Translations under genes and position numbers: made by a program
Part shown: in pieces, positions 1 to 16,459 of the stretch
Position numbering within the stretch: the first letter of the stretch is position 1
Layout: each line of letters opens with the position of its first letter
Source: Agromyces subbeticus DSM 16689
GTDB taxonomy: Bacteria > Actinomycetota > Actinomycetes > Actinomycetales > Microbacteriaceae
NCBI RefSeq assembly: GCF_000421565.1
Contig: NZ_ATXG01000012.1
Span: forward strand, 78,491 to 142,490
Length of the DNA stretch: 64,000 nucleotides
Reading direction: 5' to 3'
The notes under the pieces: generated by a model
Database searches by the model: none
What the model was told of the DNA's origin: nothing
The model's input: only the letters and a program-made list of their open reading frames with translations

Positions 1-3000
1 GTCGTCTCCTGACACGATGGAGCCGACGTGCGGCAGCGACTCGATGGACCGGAGCGACCCGGTGCCGAAGTCGATGCCGTAGACGATCGCACGGCCTCGC
101 TCGGGTGCGGCGCCGACCGCCATCGCGATCGAGCGGAGTGCCGTCGACTTGCCCGCGCCGCTCGTGCCGTAGACCAGCATGTGCCCTTCGGTGTCGGGCT
201 CGAAGTACACCGCTTCCTGCAACTGCCGCTCAGGGATGTCGGCGAGTCCGAGCGGGATCCGGGAGTCGCCCTCGAGCGGAAGCTCGCGCAGATCGACCGC
301 GGTCGCCAGGTCGTCGAGCCATGGCCGCCTGGGTGCTGGAACGCGAGCCTCCTGCGCCGCCAGGATGAGGTTCTTCACCAGACGTTTCTGGTCGTTCGGG
401 CCGAGGTCGTCGTCATGGGTGTCGGACTCGGCCGCCGACTCGCCCTCCCAGACGATCGCTCCACCGAATCGCAGCTCCGCGACCTTGGCGTGGGCCGATT
501 CCGGTGCATCGCTCGTCCAGCCACCTGCGTACCCGGATTGGAAGGGGACGAGGCGACCCGGGCCGGTCTTGGCGATGCCGCGGCCCGGGATCGAAGGATC
601 GAAGGTTCCCGCGACCGGGTCGCCGACGACGTCGTTCGAGTCCGAGACATCCGCCATGCGAAGCGCGACCCTGAGGTTCGTGTTCGCACGGAGGTTGTCC
701 TTGATGACACCGGCCGGGCGCTGCGTCGCCATGATGAGGTGGATGCCGAGCGAGCGGCCTCGCTGCGCGACGTCGACCACCCCGTCGACGAATTCGGGCA
801 CCTCGCCGGCGAGGGCCGCGAACTCGTCGATGACGAGCACGAGCGCCGGTGGCGTCTCGGGGTCTTGGCGCTTCTCGAGTTCGAGCAGGTCTTTCGCCTT
901 CTTGCGATTGAAGAGATGCTCGCGGTGGTGCAGTTCGGCGCGCAGGCTCGTGAGCGCACGGCGCACGAGATGCGGGCTGAGGTCGGTGACGAGCCCGACG
1001 CAGTGCGGCAGGTCGACGCAGTCGGCGAAGGCCGAACCGCCCTTGTAGTCGACGAAGAGGAAGGTGACCCGGTCGGGGCTGTACTCGGCCGCCATGCCGA
1101 GCACCCATGCCTGGAGGAACTCGGACTTTCCGGATCCGGTCGTGCCGCCGACGAGCGCGTGCGGACCCTGCGTGCGCAGGTCGAGCGACATCGCGTCGGG
1201 ACTGGCCTGCCCGATGTACGCCTTCAGCGTTCCGGCGCGCTTGAGTCTCGGATGAGGGCCGCGCGACCGGTCGAGGATCGAGTTGTTCTGCCGCCAACGC
1301 TCGACAGCGGTCGAGGGCTGGCTCGCCATATCGGTGCCGAGCAGCTTCAGCAGCGAGACGCTGCGCGGCAAGTCGCTGGAGTCCGCGTCGACCGAACTCG
1401 AGTCGGCCACCGGTGCGAGGCGCTTCGCGAACACCTCGGCGTACTGGTTCGAGACGCCTTCGACCGTGACGGTCTGGTAGTCCTCACCGGCCCGCACGTA
1501 GCCCACGCGAGCCTTGTCGAGCCCGTCGGTGGCATCGATGAAGGTTCGACAGGCGGCGGGCAGCGACTCGACCGTGGGCGCGAGGAAGATCGTGTAGATG
1601 CCGGCATCGGCGCCGCGCTCGATCACCTGGGTAAGGCGCGGGCGGTCGACCGGAGCGTCGTTGGAGGCGATGAGCACGAGCGCGATGTCGCCCTCGAGCT
1701 TCCCCGGGGAATCGGAGACGTCGCCGACGCGGGCGCCGAGGGCGAGCGTCGTGTCTGGTTCGCTGAGCGGGCCGCGCCGGCTCGGCGTGCCAGAGAGTCG
1801 CTCGAGGATGGCCTCTTCGAGGCCGTTGAGGAGCGCAGTACCCGCCGACTGGCTGTCGGCGAGGGCGAGCTCGGCGAAGGGCGACTTCGGGCTCGTCGTA
1901 TGGGGCAGCCACTTCATCCACTCGATCTCGCGAGCCCAGGCCGGGTCGACGATCGCAGCGGTGACGATCTCGTTCGGGGCATGCAGCCCGAACAGCTGCA
2001 CGCCGAGGCCGCGCAGCACGTCGGCAGCCAGGTGGCGGGGACCGGCGATGCCGATCGCCCCCGAACTCGGGAGCATCTCGATCAGCGGCACGTCGTCGAT
2101 GAAGGCATGACGCTCGCGGAGCTTGTCGACCTGCCGCGCGTAGCGGGCGATGCCCTTCAGCTCGCTGGTCTCCTGAATCGTGTTGCGGCTCTTCGCGCGC
2201 CCCACGCCGAGTCGCAGCGAGAGGAAGTTCCAGTGCTCGGGGCGTCGCGTCCACAGGTACGGGCCGAGTCTCATCGCCTGCTCGTAGATGGTCGCCACCG
2301 CCGGCGCCTCTTCGTGACGACGGTTGCGCTCGACGACGGTCTCGCGCGCGAGTCGGTCTTCGAGGTCTTCGATCTGCGTCTCGAACGTGTCGATCTCGAG
2401 TCGGAGCTTCTTTCCCTGCTGTGTGCGCTGGCCGATGAAGTTGCCGAGCATCATGAGCGGCGACATCGCGATGATGAGCAAGGAGCTCGGCCGCTGGGTG
2501 AAGGCGAACATCGCGAACCCGAGCATCACGGGCGCGGCCACCATCGGCCACGGGAACATTCGCGGCTCTGCCTCGGAGGGCACGACGGGGTGACGGTGCT
2601 CGGTGCCGGGATATCGTTGCTCGACACGCGGAGACCGGTTGAACATGAGCGCGCCGCCGCGCTCGAGCACCGTGTCGGCCTCGGCCTCGTCGGCGCCTGC
2701 CACCATCGAGAACGACACCTCGGTATCACCGATCGTGATGACCTGGCCGGGCATCACGCGCACCCGCTGCACGAGTCCGCCGTCGACGACGAGACCGTTC
2801 GCCGAGTTCAAGTCGACGAGCTCGATGCCCTGGTCGATCTCGACGCGGGCGTGCCGCTTCGATACCAATGCATCCGCGAGGACGATGTCGACCCCGGCCG
2901 CGCGGCCGATCGTGCTGTGGCCCCTCGGCAGCGGAATCTCACGCCCGGCCTCCGGACCGTTCAGCACTCGCAGCACGGCTGCGGCCGTCTCGCCCGAGCG

Positions 3001-3288
3001 ACCGGCTGGCCCGCCGCTCGTCTGCGCGACGACCGCGGCGTTGAATCCCGAACCGATCGGCGCATCGCCGATGAGCAGCTCGGGTGCGAGCACGACGGGC
3101 TCGCTCGAGGTCGGCGGCGCCACCGCGAGGGTCAGCCCGACGCCGGGCGCTCTCGACATGCTCGCGGACATCGGGTCGTTGTCGGCGATGGTTCTCGCGA
3201 TATCGGCGACGGTGGCCGTCGAGTCCGCCGTGACCACGATGTCGACCGGGGCTCCGGCTTGCCTTCGGAGTCCGAGTTTGAGCTTCAT
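1..3288 (-). CDS. FHA-containing FtsK/SpoIIIE ATPase, type VII secretion EccC/EssC-like (3' end outside window)
   Basis: The minus strand stays open from an ATG at 3288 to the window edge, giving 1096 residues without a stop. An FHA domain lies near residues 105-190 (GR near 129, SKRHA near 144, NSANG near 161). Two membrane segments follow near 243-261 and 267-285, a topology known for EccC/EssC. The first FtsK-type ATPase domain has Walker A GGTTGSGKSE near 710 and Walker B LVLVIDEF near 815; a second Walker A, GTSGAGKST, sits near 1043. Proteins of this family are hexameric motors that drive WXG100 substrates across the membrane; no WXG100 gene is visible here, so the substrate is unknown. 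The gene starts 3 bases after the RDD/FHA gene, indicating translational coupling. EccC-family membership is confident; the exact subtype is inference. Confidence 0.88.
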   Translation of the reverse strand, partial: MKLKLGLRRQAGAPVDIVVTADSTATVADIARTIADNDPMSASMSRAPGVGLTLAVAPPTSSEPVVLAPELLIGDAPIGSGFNAAVVAQTSGGPAGRSGETAAAVLRVLNGPEAGREIPLPRGHSTIGRAAGVDIVLADALVSKRHARVEIDQGIELVDLNSANGLVVDGGLVQRVRVMPGQVITIGDTEVSFSMVAGADEAEADTVLERGGALMFNRSPRVEQRYPGTEHRHPVVPSEAEPRMFPWPMVAAPVMLGFAMFAFTQRPSSLLIIAMSPLMMLGNFIGQRTQQGKKLRLEIDTFETQIEDLEDRLARETVVERNRRHEEAPAVATIYEQAMRLGPYLWTRRPEHWNFLSLRLGVGRAKSRNTIQETSELKGIARYARQVDKLRERHAFIDDVPLIEMLPSSGAIGIAGPRHLAADVLRGLGVQLFGLHAPNEIVTAAIVDPAWAREIEWMKWLPHTTSPKSPFAELALADSQSAGTALLNGLEEAILERLSGTPSRRGPLSEPDTTLALGARVGDVSDSPGKLEGDIALVLIASNDAPVDRPRLTQVIERGADAGIYTIFLAPTVESLPAACRTFIDATDGLDKARVGYVRAGEDYQTVTVEGVSNQYAEVFAKRLAPVADSSSVDADSSDLPRSVSLLKLLGTDMASQPSTAVERWRQNNSILDRSRGPHPRLKRAGTLKAYIGQASPDAMSLDLRTQGPHALVGGTTGSGKSEFLQAWVLGMAAEYSPDRVTFLFVDYKGGSAFADCVDLPHCVGLVTDLSPHLVRRALTSLRAELHHREHLFNRKKAKDLLELEKRQDPETPPALVLVIDEFAALAGEVPEFVDGVVDVAQRGRSLGIHLIMATQRPAGVIKDNLRANTNLRVALRMADVSDSNDVVGDPVAGTFDPSIPGRGIAKTGPGRLVPFQSGYAGGWTSDAPESAHAKVAELRFGGAIVWEGESAAESDTHDDDLGPNDQKRLVKNLILAAQEARVPAPRRPWLDDLATAVDLRELPLEGDSRIPLGLADIPERQLQEAVYFEPDTEGHMLVYGTSGAGKSTALRSIAMAVGAAPERGRAIVYGIDFGTGSLRSIESLPHVGSIVSGDD

Positions 3289-3291
3289 CCC

Positions 3292-4530
3292 TTACCTTCC
3301 GGGTTCTTCGGTCACGATGAAACTGCGCCCACCGAGGGTCACTCTCGAGCCTGCCGGCACCGGTGTGCGCACACCCGGTTCGATGAGCTGCGGCCGACCG
3401 CCGATGGGTGAGACCGCGGTGCCATTGCGCGAATCGCGATCGATGACCCAGAACCCCGCGGCATCGGCGCCGAAGGCGGCGTGGGTCTTCGAGATGCGCA
3501 TGGTCGGGTCGTCGAGCGGGATCAGCTGGTCGGCGGGTTCACCGGCAGCCGGCACCGGGGCCCGCCCGAAGAGCCCGAAGGCCGACGCCGGCAGGCGAGT
3601 GCCGTCGTCGAAGATCAGCACGAATGCGCCGCCGACCGGTCGTGCAGGATGCGACGGCGCCGGCGGAGCAGGCGACCCCACCTGGGCATGGGGTGCCGTC
3701 GGCAGTATCTGAGCAGCAGGGGCCGGTGAGGCAGGCGGGTTCGTCGGTTGCGCCGGACCGAGCGCCGGCGGCGTCCACTCCACCGCCTCGGTCGGTGCCG
3801 CCGACACGACTCCGGAACTCGAGCGCGTGGCTGGAATGAACAGTGACTCGACCTGGGTCTGCCCGCTCGCAAGCGACGGCAGCGTCGGGAGCGCCTCGGA
3901 GACGGGAGCGTCCATCGCCCGCCGGGCATGCCGCAGCGCCCTCGGATCGAGCGGGTTGAGGCCGGACCGGATGTCGATGGCGAAGCAGCGGCCGATGCGG
4001 TCGAGCCAGCTCCGACCCCGGGCCTCGGGGTCCCACGTCGACGACGCGAACAACACGGCCGGGCCGATCACGGGTATGAGCACCTGGGACGCCCAGAGCA
4101 CGAGCGTGCGCAGCACGATCCGCCAGAATCCGGGAGCGCCGAATTCCGCCACACCGACGGACCTGATGCCGAAGGCGGCCTTGCCGATCGTCATCGACAT
4201 GCGCCCGTGCAGGATGATCTGCACCAGCCCGAACACGAACAACGCCCCTTGACTGACGGCGGTCAGCACCAGCGGCAGCGTCATGTCGGCTGTGAACACC
4301 GCTGCGACATCCCCGGTTGCGGAGATGACGCCGCCGGCCAGCTGGGCGACGCCCACCGCGCCCGGCGCCGCGAGCACCAGCCAGATGAGCGCATCGAGCG
4401 CGAATGCGGCCGAACGACGGCCACGAGGCGCCGGCACGAGGCCGAGTCGTTCGGCATACGCCGGGTCGGGCCGCCCACTGGGGTCGAGCCCCGGCACGGG
4501 TTCCCGCTCGACGTCGAGTGTGATGCTCAC
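3292..4530 (-). CDS. RDD-family membrane protein with C-terminal FHA domain
   Basis: The 412-residue protein starts at a GTG behind GAGGAG. Residues about 35-190 form an RDD-like membrane domain with hydrophobic helices near 47-68, 84-106 and 135-165. A proline/alanine-rich linker of about 100 residues follows. Residues about 300-410 form an FHA domain (FGLFGR, RISKTHAAF, DRDSRNGT), a phosphothreonine-binding fold. The gene is directly upstream of, and 3 bases from, the EccC-like gene, which also carries an FHA domain. Together they suggest Ser/Thr kinase control of a secretion apparatus, but no kinase is in the window. Domain calls are firm; the functional link is inference from spacing. Confidence 0.8.
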   Translation of the reverse strand: MSITLDVEREPVPGLDPSGRPDPAYAERLGLVPAPRGRRSAAFALDALIWLVLAAPGAVGVAQLAGGVISATGDVAAVFTADMTLPLVLTAVSQGALFVFGLVQIILHGRMSMTIGKAAFGIRSVGVAEFGAPGFWRIVLRTLVLWASQVLIPVIGPAVLFASSTWDPEARGRSWLDRIGRCFAIDIRSGLNPLDPRALRHARRAMDAPVSEALPTLPSLASGQTQVESLFIPATRSSSGVVSAAPTEAVEWTPPALGPAQPTNPPASPAPAAQILPTAPHAQVGSPAPPAPSHPARPVGGAFVLIFDDGTRLPASAFGLFGRAPVPAAGEPADQLIPLDDPTMRISKTHAAFGADAAGFWVIDRDSRNGTAVSPIGGRPQLIEPGVRTPVPAGSRVTLGGRSFIVTEEPGR

Positions 4531-4727
4531 CTCTACTCCTCATCCGCGGCACGCCGCATGGCCTGCCATTCCACACGACGGGGCTCGTCGTGTCGATGGG
4601 GAGGGGTCACCATCCCCCGCACCACACTAACGAGTCGCACCACCGCCCGATGGCCAAGGCCGACACGGCGACGTCGGCCGTGCGACTCGCACGGAGGGGA
4701 GACTGAGGACGGCCATCCCCACGGCTG

Positions 4728-4756
4728 CGGTACCGAACTCGCCCGGTTCGGTACCG
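4728..4756 (-). terminator. Stem-loop downstream of the four-TM membrane protein gene
   Basis: An 11-bp perfect stem (CGGTACCGAAC / GTTCGGTACCG) with a 7-base loop lies 13 bases after the stop codon of the minus-strand gene ending at 4770. There is no clear T-tract, so intrinsic termination is plausible but unproven. The remaining sequence up to the GTG at 4530 shows nothing else I can identify besides the leader of the RDD/FHA gene. Confidence 0.45.
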
Positions 4757-4769
4757 AAGGTGACCGAGT

Positions 4770-5789
4770 TCAGTAGCGCTGGACCTGCGGCCCCGCCGCG
4801 AGCTCGCGGTCGTACGCCTCGAGCGCGAGCCGGTTGCGCTCGGTGACCGCGCGGCCACGGGCGGCGATCCAGCCGCCGAACCAGATCGGGATCTCTCGGG
4901 CGACGACGGCCGCGACGATCGCGTAGGGGTCGAGCCAGCGCTCGGCGATGAAGTCGTTCGCCTGCTCGAGGGTGAGGGTCCAGGCCTCGACGGCGAGCAG
5001 TGAGCCGCCGATGTAGGCGAAGTAGACCAGCACGCCCACGAACAGCCCGAAGACCGCATAGGTCCACCACGGGCCGCGGTTGATGATCGCCGCGAGCAGT
5101 GTGAAGCCGAGGAAGAAGGCGACGACCGGGACCCAGTAGATGGGGCGCACCAGGAAGTCGACGATGCCGACCGCTTCGCCGGCCGGCGCCCCGTAGCCGA
5201 GGTAGAGCAAGTAGGAGATTCCGCCGTAGAGCAGACCGAACACCACAGTGCCGATGAGGGCGACGAGGATGCCGAAGCCGCGGTTGCCCTTCAGCTTCGG
5301 CGGGGTCGGCGCCTGCACGTAGATCGTCTGCGGCCCGGATGGCTGTGCACCGAAGACGGGCTCGGGGCGGTCGTCGGCGAGGGTGGCCGCTCCTGCGGCA
5401 GTGCCGGTCGCGACGGTGGCGGCCGGCACATAGGTCTCGCGGCGCACGGCGTCGGCGGGCACGGGCTCGGGCGCGGAATCCGCATCGTCGATGCCGTTCG
5501 TCTCGGCCTCCGGCGCGTGCGCGTTGGCTCGCTCGACGGCCTCGTCGAGGCGCGAGGTCACGGCGAGGTCGTCGCTTCCCTCATCGGGCACGACGGGCTC
5601 GACGGGCTCGGCAGCAGTCGGGGTGGCGCCGTCATCGCCGACGGGCTCAGAACGGCCGGCATCTGCCGCGACGCCGGTATCGGTGTCGTCGGGCGTTGCT
5701 GCGGCCTCGTCGGCGTCGGCTCGGTCGTCGACCGGGTCGGTGTGCTCGTCGCGGCCTTCCGGGTCGTTTCCGGGAGTCGTGCTGCTCAT
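4770..5789 (-). CDS. Four-TM membrane protein with long acidic N-terminal region, unknown function
   Basis: The start is the ATG at 5789, seven to eight bases behind GGAAGGAG; an upstream in-frame ATG at 5870 lacks such a site. The product is 339 residues. The first 150 or so are rich in Asp, Glu, Ala, Thr and Pro and look disordered. A proline/lysine segment (TPPKLKGNRG) then leads into four predicted membrane helices near 171-196, 215-233, 240-265 and 285-308, and a short charged cytoplasmic tail. I recognise no catalytic motif. It sits between the RDD/FHA protein and another membrane protein, all on the same strand but with gaps of more than 90 bases, so co-transcription is uncertain. Confidence 0.75.
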   Translation of the reverse strand: MSSTTPGNDPEGRDEHTDPVDDRADADEAAATPDDTDTGVAADAGRSEPVGDDGATPTAAEPVEPVVPDEGSDDLAVTSRLDEAVERANAHAPEAETNGIDDADSAPEPVPADAVRRETYVPAATVATGTAAGAATLADDRPEPVFGAQPSGPQTIYVQAPTPPKLKGNRGFGILVALIGTVVFGLLYGGISYLLYLGYGAPAGEAVGIVDFLVRPIYWVPVVAFFLGFTLLAAIINRGPWWTYAVFGLFVGVLVYFAYIGGSLLAVEAWTLTLEQANDFIAERWLDPYAIVAAVVAREIPIWFGGWIAARGRAVTERNRLALEAYDRELAAGPQVQRY

Positions 5790-5882
5790 GATCGCGCTCC
5801 TTCCGGGCACCCCTCGTACCCGCGGTTGGCCCACTGTAGCAACGCCCGGCCCCGGAATCCGGGAGCGCACGCGGCGCTTCGC

Positions 5883-6626
5883 TCAGTCGAAGATCGCCGC
5901 CACGATGTCGTGCGTGTAGCCGTCGGGGCCGGCGTTCACCCAGTGCGTCGCGATCCAGACGTCGTCGCGGAAGAAGTGCGACTCGCCTGACTGGCCGTCG
6001 GGACTCGGTGCCGTCTCGATCACGCAGCGCGTTCCCTCGAGCTCTTCGTAACAGACGTACCCCTTCTCGCCGAAGTGCGCGAGCATCGCAGCGCGCTCCG
6101 CCTCGGAGACGGTCGCCGCATTCGTCGTGAGCCCGCGGTCGGATCCGCCGGCCGGACTCGCCCACGTACACGTGACGGCGGCGTTCGCCTCGAGCAACTC
6201 GACAGCGGTGTCGTCGGTCGATCCGAGGCGCACCCCGCTGCCGGGTTCGAGGGTCCATGCGGGGTTCAGCACGAGCGGTGCGAAGTCGCTCGACCAGTCA
6301 CGGGTGTAGAGCTCGGCGCACTCCGTCGGAATCCCGTGCGCGACCTCGGTCGCGATGGGAGTCGTTGACGGCGTCGAACCGGGTGGGGTGGTGACAGCGC
6401 CAGCCGAGTCGGTCGACGAGGGCAACGCTGCGCCCCCTCCCGTCGTACCGCCGATCACGGTGCCGACGAGCATCGCCACGACGATGAGCAGTGCCGCCGC
6501 AGCCACGAGGAACCAGAATTGCGGGCGGCGCGCGAGCGGACGCCGCGCTCCGCCGGCTTCGGACGCCACCGTGTCAGCAACAGCAGCGGACGCCGGGCGA
6601 GGGTGCAACGGGTCCTGCTCGGTCAT
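5883..6626 (-). CDS. Single-TM membrane-anchored protein, unknown function
   Basis: The ATG at 6626 follows CCGGAGGA by seven bases, which decides the start over an ATG farther upstream at 6728. The 247-residue product has a short cytoplasmic part, one membrane helix near residues 38-60 (FWFLVAAAALLIVVAMLVG), a Ser/Thr/Pro linker and an extracytoplasmic domain of about 150 residues. That domain has four Cys (TECAEL, VTCTWA, GYVCYEE, TRCVIE), compatible with two disulfides. No family is recognised. Downstream is the four-TM protein gene. Confidence 0.7.
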   Translation of the reverse strand: MTEQDPLHPRPASAAVADTVASEAGGARRPLARRPQFWFLVAAAALLIVVAMLVGTVIGGTTGGGAALPSSTDSAGAVTTPPGSTPSTTPIATEVAHGIPTECAELYTRDWSSDFAPLVLNPAWTLEPGSGVRLGSTDDTAVELLEANAAVTCTWASPAGGSDRGLTTNAATVSEAERAAMLAHFGEKGYVCYEELEGTRCVIETAPSPDGQSGESHFFRDDVWIATHWVNAGPDGYTHDIVAAIFD

Positions 6627-6790
6627 CGCGAGTCCTCCGGTCGGGCGGGCATCGGGTTTCGGGGTGGGGCATCGAGTTTCGGGTTTCGGGTGAGCGTATC
6701 GGCTGACCGTCATACGTGTCACGGTCACCAGCCCGAATCGCGGCCCGCGCTACGCTGTCGTCGATCACCGAACCCCTGACCGGAGGACCC

Positions 6791-7759
6791 GTGCCCCGCT
6801 TCGACCGCCCGTTCGCCGAGCTCCGCGACTACCGGCCGGCGGTGTCCGAGCCCGCCGACTTCGACGAGTTCTGGGCATCGACCCTCGCCGAGTCCCGTCG
6901 CCTGGCTTCGGCTCCGACCTTGACCCGTGTGCCGTCGCCGCTCAGCTCCTTCGAGGTCTACGACGTGACGTTCGCAGGCTACGGCGGCGACCCGGTGCTC
7001 GGCTGGCTCGTGCTGCCCGACGGCGCTATCGGTCCCCTGCCGGCAGTCGTCGAATTCAACGGCTACGGCGGTGGCCGCGGCCTGCCGCACGAGCGGCTCG
7101 CGTGGGCGGGGTCGGGCTACGCGCACTTCTTCATGGACACGAGGGGCCAGGGCGGCGCGTGGGGTACGGGCGGCGGCACCCCCGACCCGCACGGCACCGG
7201 ACCGTCGGCCCCCGGCTTCATGACCCGCGGCATCCACGACCCGGTCGAGTACTACTACCGTCGAGTGTTCACCGACGCGGTGCTCGCCGTCGACGCGGTT
7301 CGTTCGCTCGAGCAGGTCGATGAGACCCGCGTCGCCGTCTGCGGCGGCAGTCAGGGCGGCGGCATCGCCATCGCCGCCGCCGGCCTGTCGGAGGGACTCG
7401 TCGGGGTCATGCCCGACGTACCGTTCCTCTGCCACTTCGAGCGGGCCGTGGGCCTGACCGATCGCGATCCCTACAACGAGATCGTGCGGTTCCTCGCGGT
7501 GCACCGGGGCGCGGCCGAGTCGGCGTTCCGCACCCTCTCGTACTTCGACGGCGTGAACTTCGCCAAGCGTGCGAGCGCGCCGGCCCTCTTCTCGGTCGCC
7601 GGCATGGACCCGGTCTGCCCGCCGTCGACCGTGTACGCCGCCCGCAACCACTACGCCGGCGACGCCGACATCGTCGAGTACGAATTCAACGAGCACGAGG
7701 GCGGACAGGGCGTGCACTGGCAACGCCAAGCCGAGTGGCTCTCGGCACGCATGAACTGA
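6791..7759 (+). CDS. Acetyl-xylan esterase / cephalosporin-C deacetylase family hydrolase
   Basis: The GTG at 6791 is preceded by CGGAGGACCC, a strong ribosome binding site, and gives 322 residues, the usual length of this family. The family hallmark DTRGQG (near residue 115) and the nucleophile elbow GGSQGGG (near 190) are present. The expected Asp (AGMDPVCPP) and His (EHEGGQ) complete a Ser-Asp-His triad. AXE1-family enzymes remove acetyl groups from xylo-oligosaccharides or cephalosporins; substrate cannot be read from the sequence. No signal peptide is seen, so it is probably cytoplasmic and acts on imported acetylated sugars. It converges with rpoC. Confidence 0.88.
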   Translation: MPRFDRPFAELRDYRPAVSEPADFDEFWASTLAESRRLASAPTLTRVPSPLSSFEVYDVTFAGYGGDPVLGWLVLPDGAIGPLPAVVEFNGYGGGRGLPHERLAWAGSGYAHFFMDTRGQGGAWGTGGGTPDPHGTGPSAPGFMTRGIHDPVEYYYRRVFTDAVLAVDAVRSLEQVDETRVAVCGGSQGGGIAIAAAGLSEGLVGVMPDVPFLCHFERAVGLTDRDPYNEIVRFLAVHRGAAESAFRTLSYFDGVNFAKRASAPALFSVAGMDPVCPPSTVYAARNHYAGDADIVEYEFNEHEGGQGVHWQRQAEWLSARMN

Positions 7760-7771
7760 GGGCAGCGCATT

Positions 7772-7805
7772 CGAGCGAGCGGATGCCGCGGCATCCGCTC
7801 GCTCG
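7772..7805. repeat. 34-base perfect palindrome containing the GGATGCC word
   Basis: Bases 7772-7787 (CGAGCGAGCGGATGCC) are exactly complementary to 7790-7805, with only GC between them. It lies 12 bases after the esterase stop. It could act as a terminator stem for the esterase gene, although no T-tract follows, or be an amplified form of the GGATGCC/GGCATCC word that recurs across this window. Confidence 0.7.
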
Positions 7806-7842
7806 TCAGGTGCGCGAATGCCGCAACTCCCCAGACACGAAA

Positions 7843-7870
7843 CAGGGCCCCGGATCGCTCCGGGGCCCTG
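7843..7870. terminator. Intrinsic terminator, rpoC side (probably bidirectional)
   Basis: A 12-bp perfect stem (CAGGGCCCCGGA / TCCGGGGCCCTG) with a 4-base loop lies 16 bases beyond the rpoC stop and between two convergent genes. On the minus strand it is followed by a short T-rich run (TTTCGT). It is well placed to end the rpoBC transcript. Confidence 0.8.
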
Positions 7871-7886
7871 TCGTCGTATCGGCTGA

Positions 7887-11783
<3,897 letters not shown>

Positions 11784-11826
11784 TTTCTCTCCTTGGAAAG
11801 TCTCTGGAATCGTCTACTGGCCTGGC

Positions 11827-15318
<3,492 letters not shown>

Positions 15319-15476
15319 GTGAGTAACCTCCATGGCCCCGTCGGGCCGGTTCACTGTCGGTAGCGGAGAGTGGTACCCCACAGACGCATGCGAATGCCGA
15401 GACCGACGAGATCTCGACACGCACGAAAAGCCGACCGCAATATGAAGGCGTGGTGGGTCTGGGAGCGCAAAGGTTA

Positions 15477-15505
15477 ACTATATGTCGCCAGACGCGCCGT
15501 GTCCA
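15477..15505 (-). promoter_or_regulatory. Sigma-A-type promoter of rpoBC
   Basis: On the minus strand the hexamers TGGACA (15505-15500) and TATAGT (15482-15477) are separated by exactly 17 bases. This predicts a transcription start near 15470 and a leader of about 150 bases before the rpoB TTG. The leader may host regulation, but I see no recognisable riboswitch. Confidence 0.75.
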
Positions 15506-15513
15506 GTCGATTC

Positions 15514-15542
15514 TTGATTTGTCCGCGATTCTCCGGTATAAC
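15514..15542 (+). promoter_or_regulatory. Divergent promoter for the spermidine-synthase-like gene
   Basis: On the plus strand TTGATT (15514-15519) and TATAAC (15537-15542) are separated by 17 bases, predicting a start near 15549 and a leader of roughly 87 bases. It lies back to back with the rpoB promoter in the 317-base intergenic region, which otherwise holds only the two leaders. Confidence 0.6.
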
Positions 15543-15635
15543 CCGATTTCGGGTGCCGATCCGGGCCGGAATCCCCGACGCGCAGGCCAGTGCCGAACCT
15601 CACCGGCGCCGCGACATCCGTGACACCATGCGGTC

Positions 15636-16388
15636 ATGGAGCCGCGCATCGAGTTCGAGACCGACGTGTTCTCGGCGACCGGGCTGACCCTGCTCGTCGA
15701 GGGCACGGCGCAGTCGCACGTCGACCCGGTCGACCCCACGCGCCTCTTCTTCGAGTACACGCGCCGCATCGGCCACGTCATCGATTCGGCGGGCGAGCAG
15801 GGCGCGCCGCTTCGCGTGCTGCACCTCGGCGGCGGCGCGCTCACGCTCGCCCGCTACGTCGCGGCCACCCGGCCTGGTTCGCCGCAACTCGTCGTCGAGC
15901 TCGACGGCGAGCTGATGGGCGCCGTGCTCACCCGGCTGCCGCTTCCGGCGGGCGCCCTCGTCGAGGTCGTCGTCGGTGATGCGGCATCCGCCGTGGGTGA
16001 ACTGACCGGGCCGTTCGACGTGGTGATCGTCGACGTGTACCGAAAGCTCGAGGCGCCGGCCTTCGTCGCGACCGTCCCGTTCATGAGCGGATGCCTCGGC
16101 CTCACGGCCCTCGGCGGAGTGCTCGTCGTGAACGTGGCCGACGCCGCGGGACTCGGCCGGCTGCGCGACCAGGCGAGAGCGGTCGCCCGCGCCGACCCGG
16201 CGGCGACACTGCTCGTCGCGGGCGACCCGTCGGTGCTCTCGGGCGCCGACGCGGGCAACGCCGTGCTGGTCGCGGGCCGGGGAGCCCTGCCGGCCGGGCT
16301 GCGCGAGCGGCTGCTCACGCAGGGCCCGCTCCCCTCTGCGCTGCTCGAGGGCGAGCGGCTCGACTTCGTGCTCTGGGGCGCGTGCTGA
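15636..16388 (+). CDS. Spermidine-synthase-like Rossmann-fold protein (first of a tandem pair)
   Basis: The 250-residue protein has the spermidine synthase/methyltransferase nucleotide-binding core: HLGGGALTLARYV near residue 67, an acidic strand end (VELDGEL) and a VVIVDVY strand near 128. The conserved early motif SHVDP...FFEYTRRIGH resembles the N-terminal part of the family. It is close in sequence to the next gene, so the pair arose by tandem duplication. Proteins of this group are often annotated as spermidine synthases, but the polyamine-site residues cannot be confirmed here and true aminopropyl transfer is uncertain. No Shine-Dalgarno sequence is evident before the ATG; the promoter at 15514-15542 would give a short leader. 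Confidence 0.75.
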   Translation: MEPRIEFETDVFSATGLTLLVEGTAQSHVDPVDPTRLFFEYTRRIGHVIDSAGEQGAPLRVLHLGGGALTLARYVAATRPGSPQLVVELDGELMGAVLTRLPLPAGALVEVVVGDAASAVGELTGPFDVVIVDVYRKLEAPAFVATVPFMSGCLGLTALGGVLVVNVADAAGLGRLRDQARAVARADPAATLLVAGDPSVLSGADAGNAVLVAGRGALPAGLRERLLTQGPLPSALLEGERLDFVLWGAC

Positions 16389-16459
16389 GCCCGGTGGCCG
16401 CGCACTGAGCCCTGCGGGCCACGGCTGCCGCTCGGCGGGCGCGCGGTAGCGTGGCAACC

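Noticed and set aside
28..3411. Long plus-strand open frame opposite the EccC-like gene
   Set aside because: It has an Arg/Asp/Val-rich composition with no domain, while the minus strand encodes FHA and two Walker A motifs; it is an antisense by-product of high GC.
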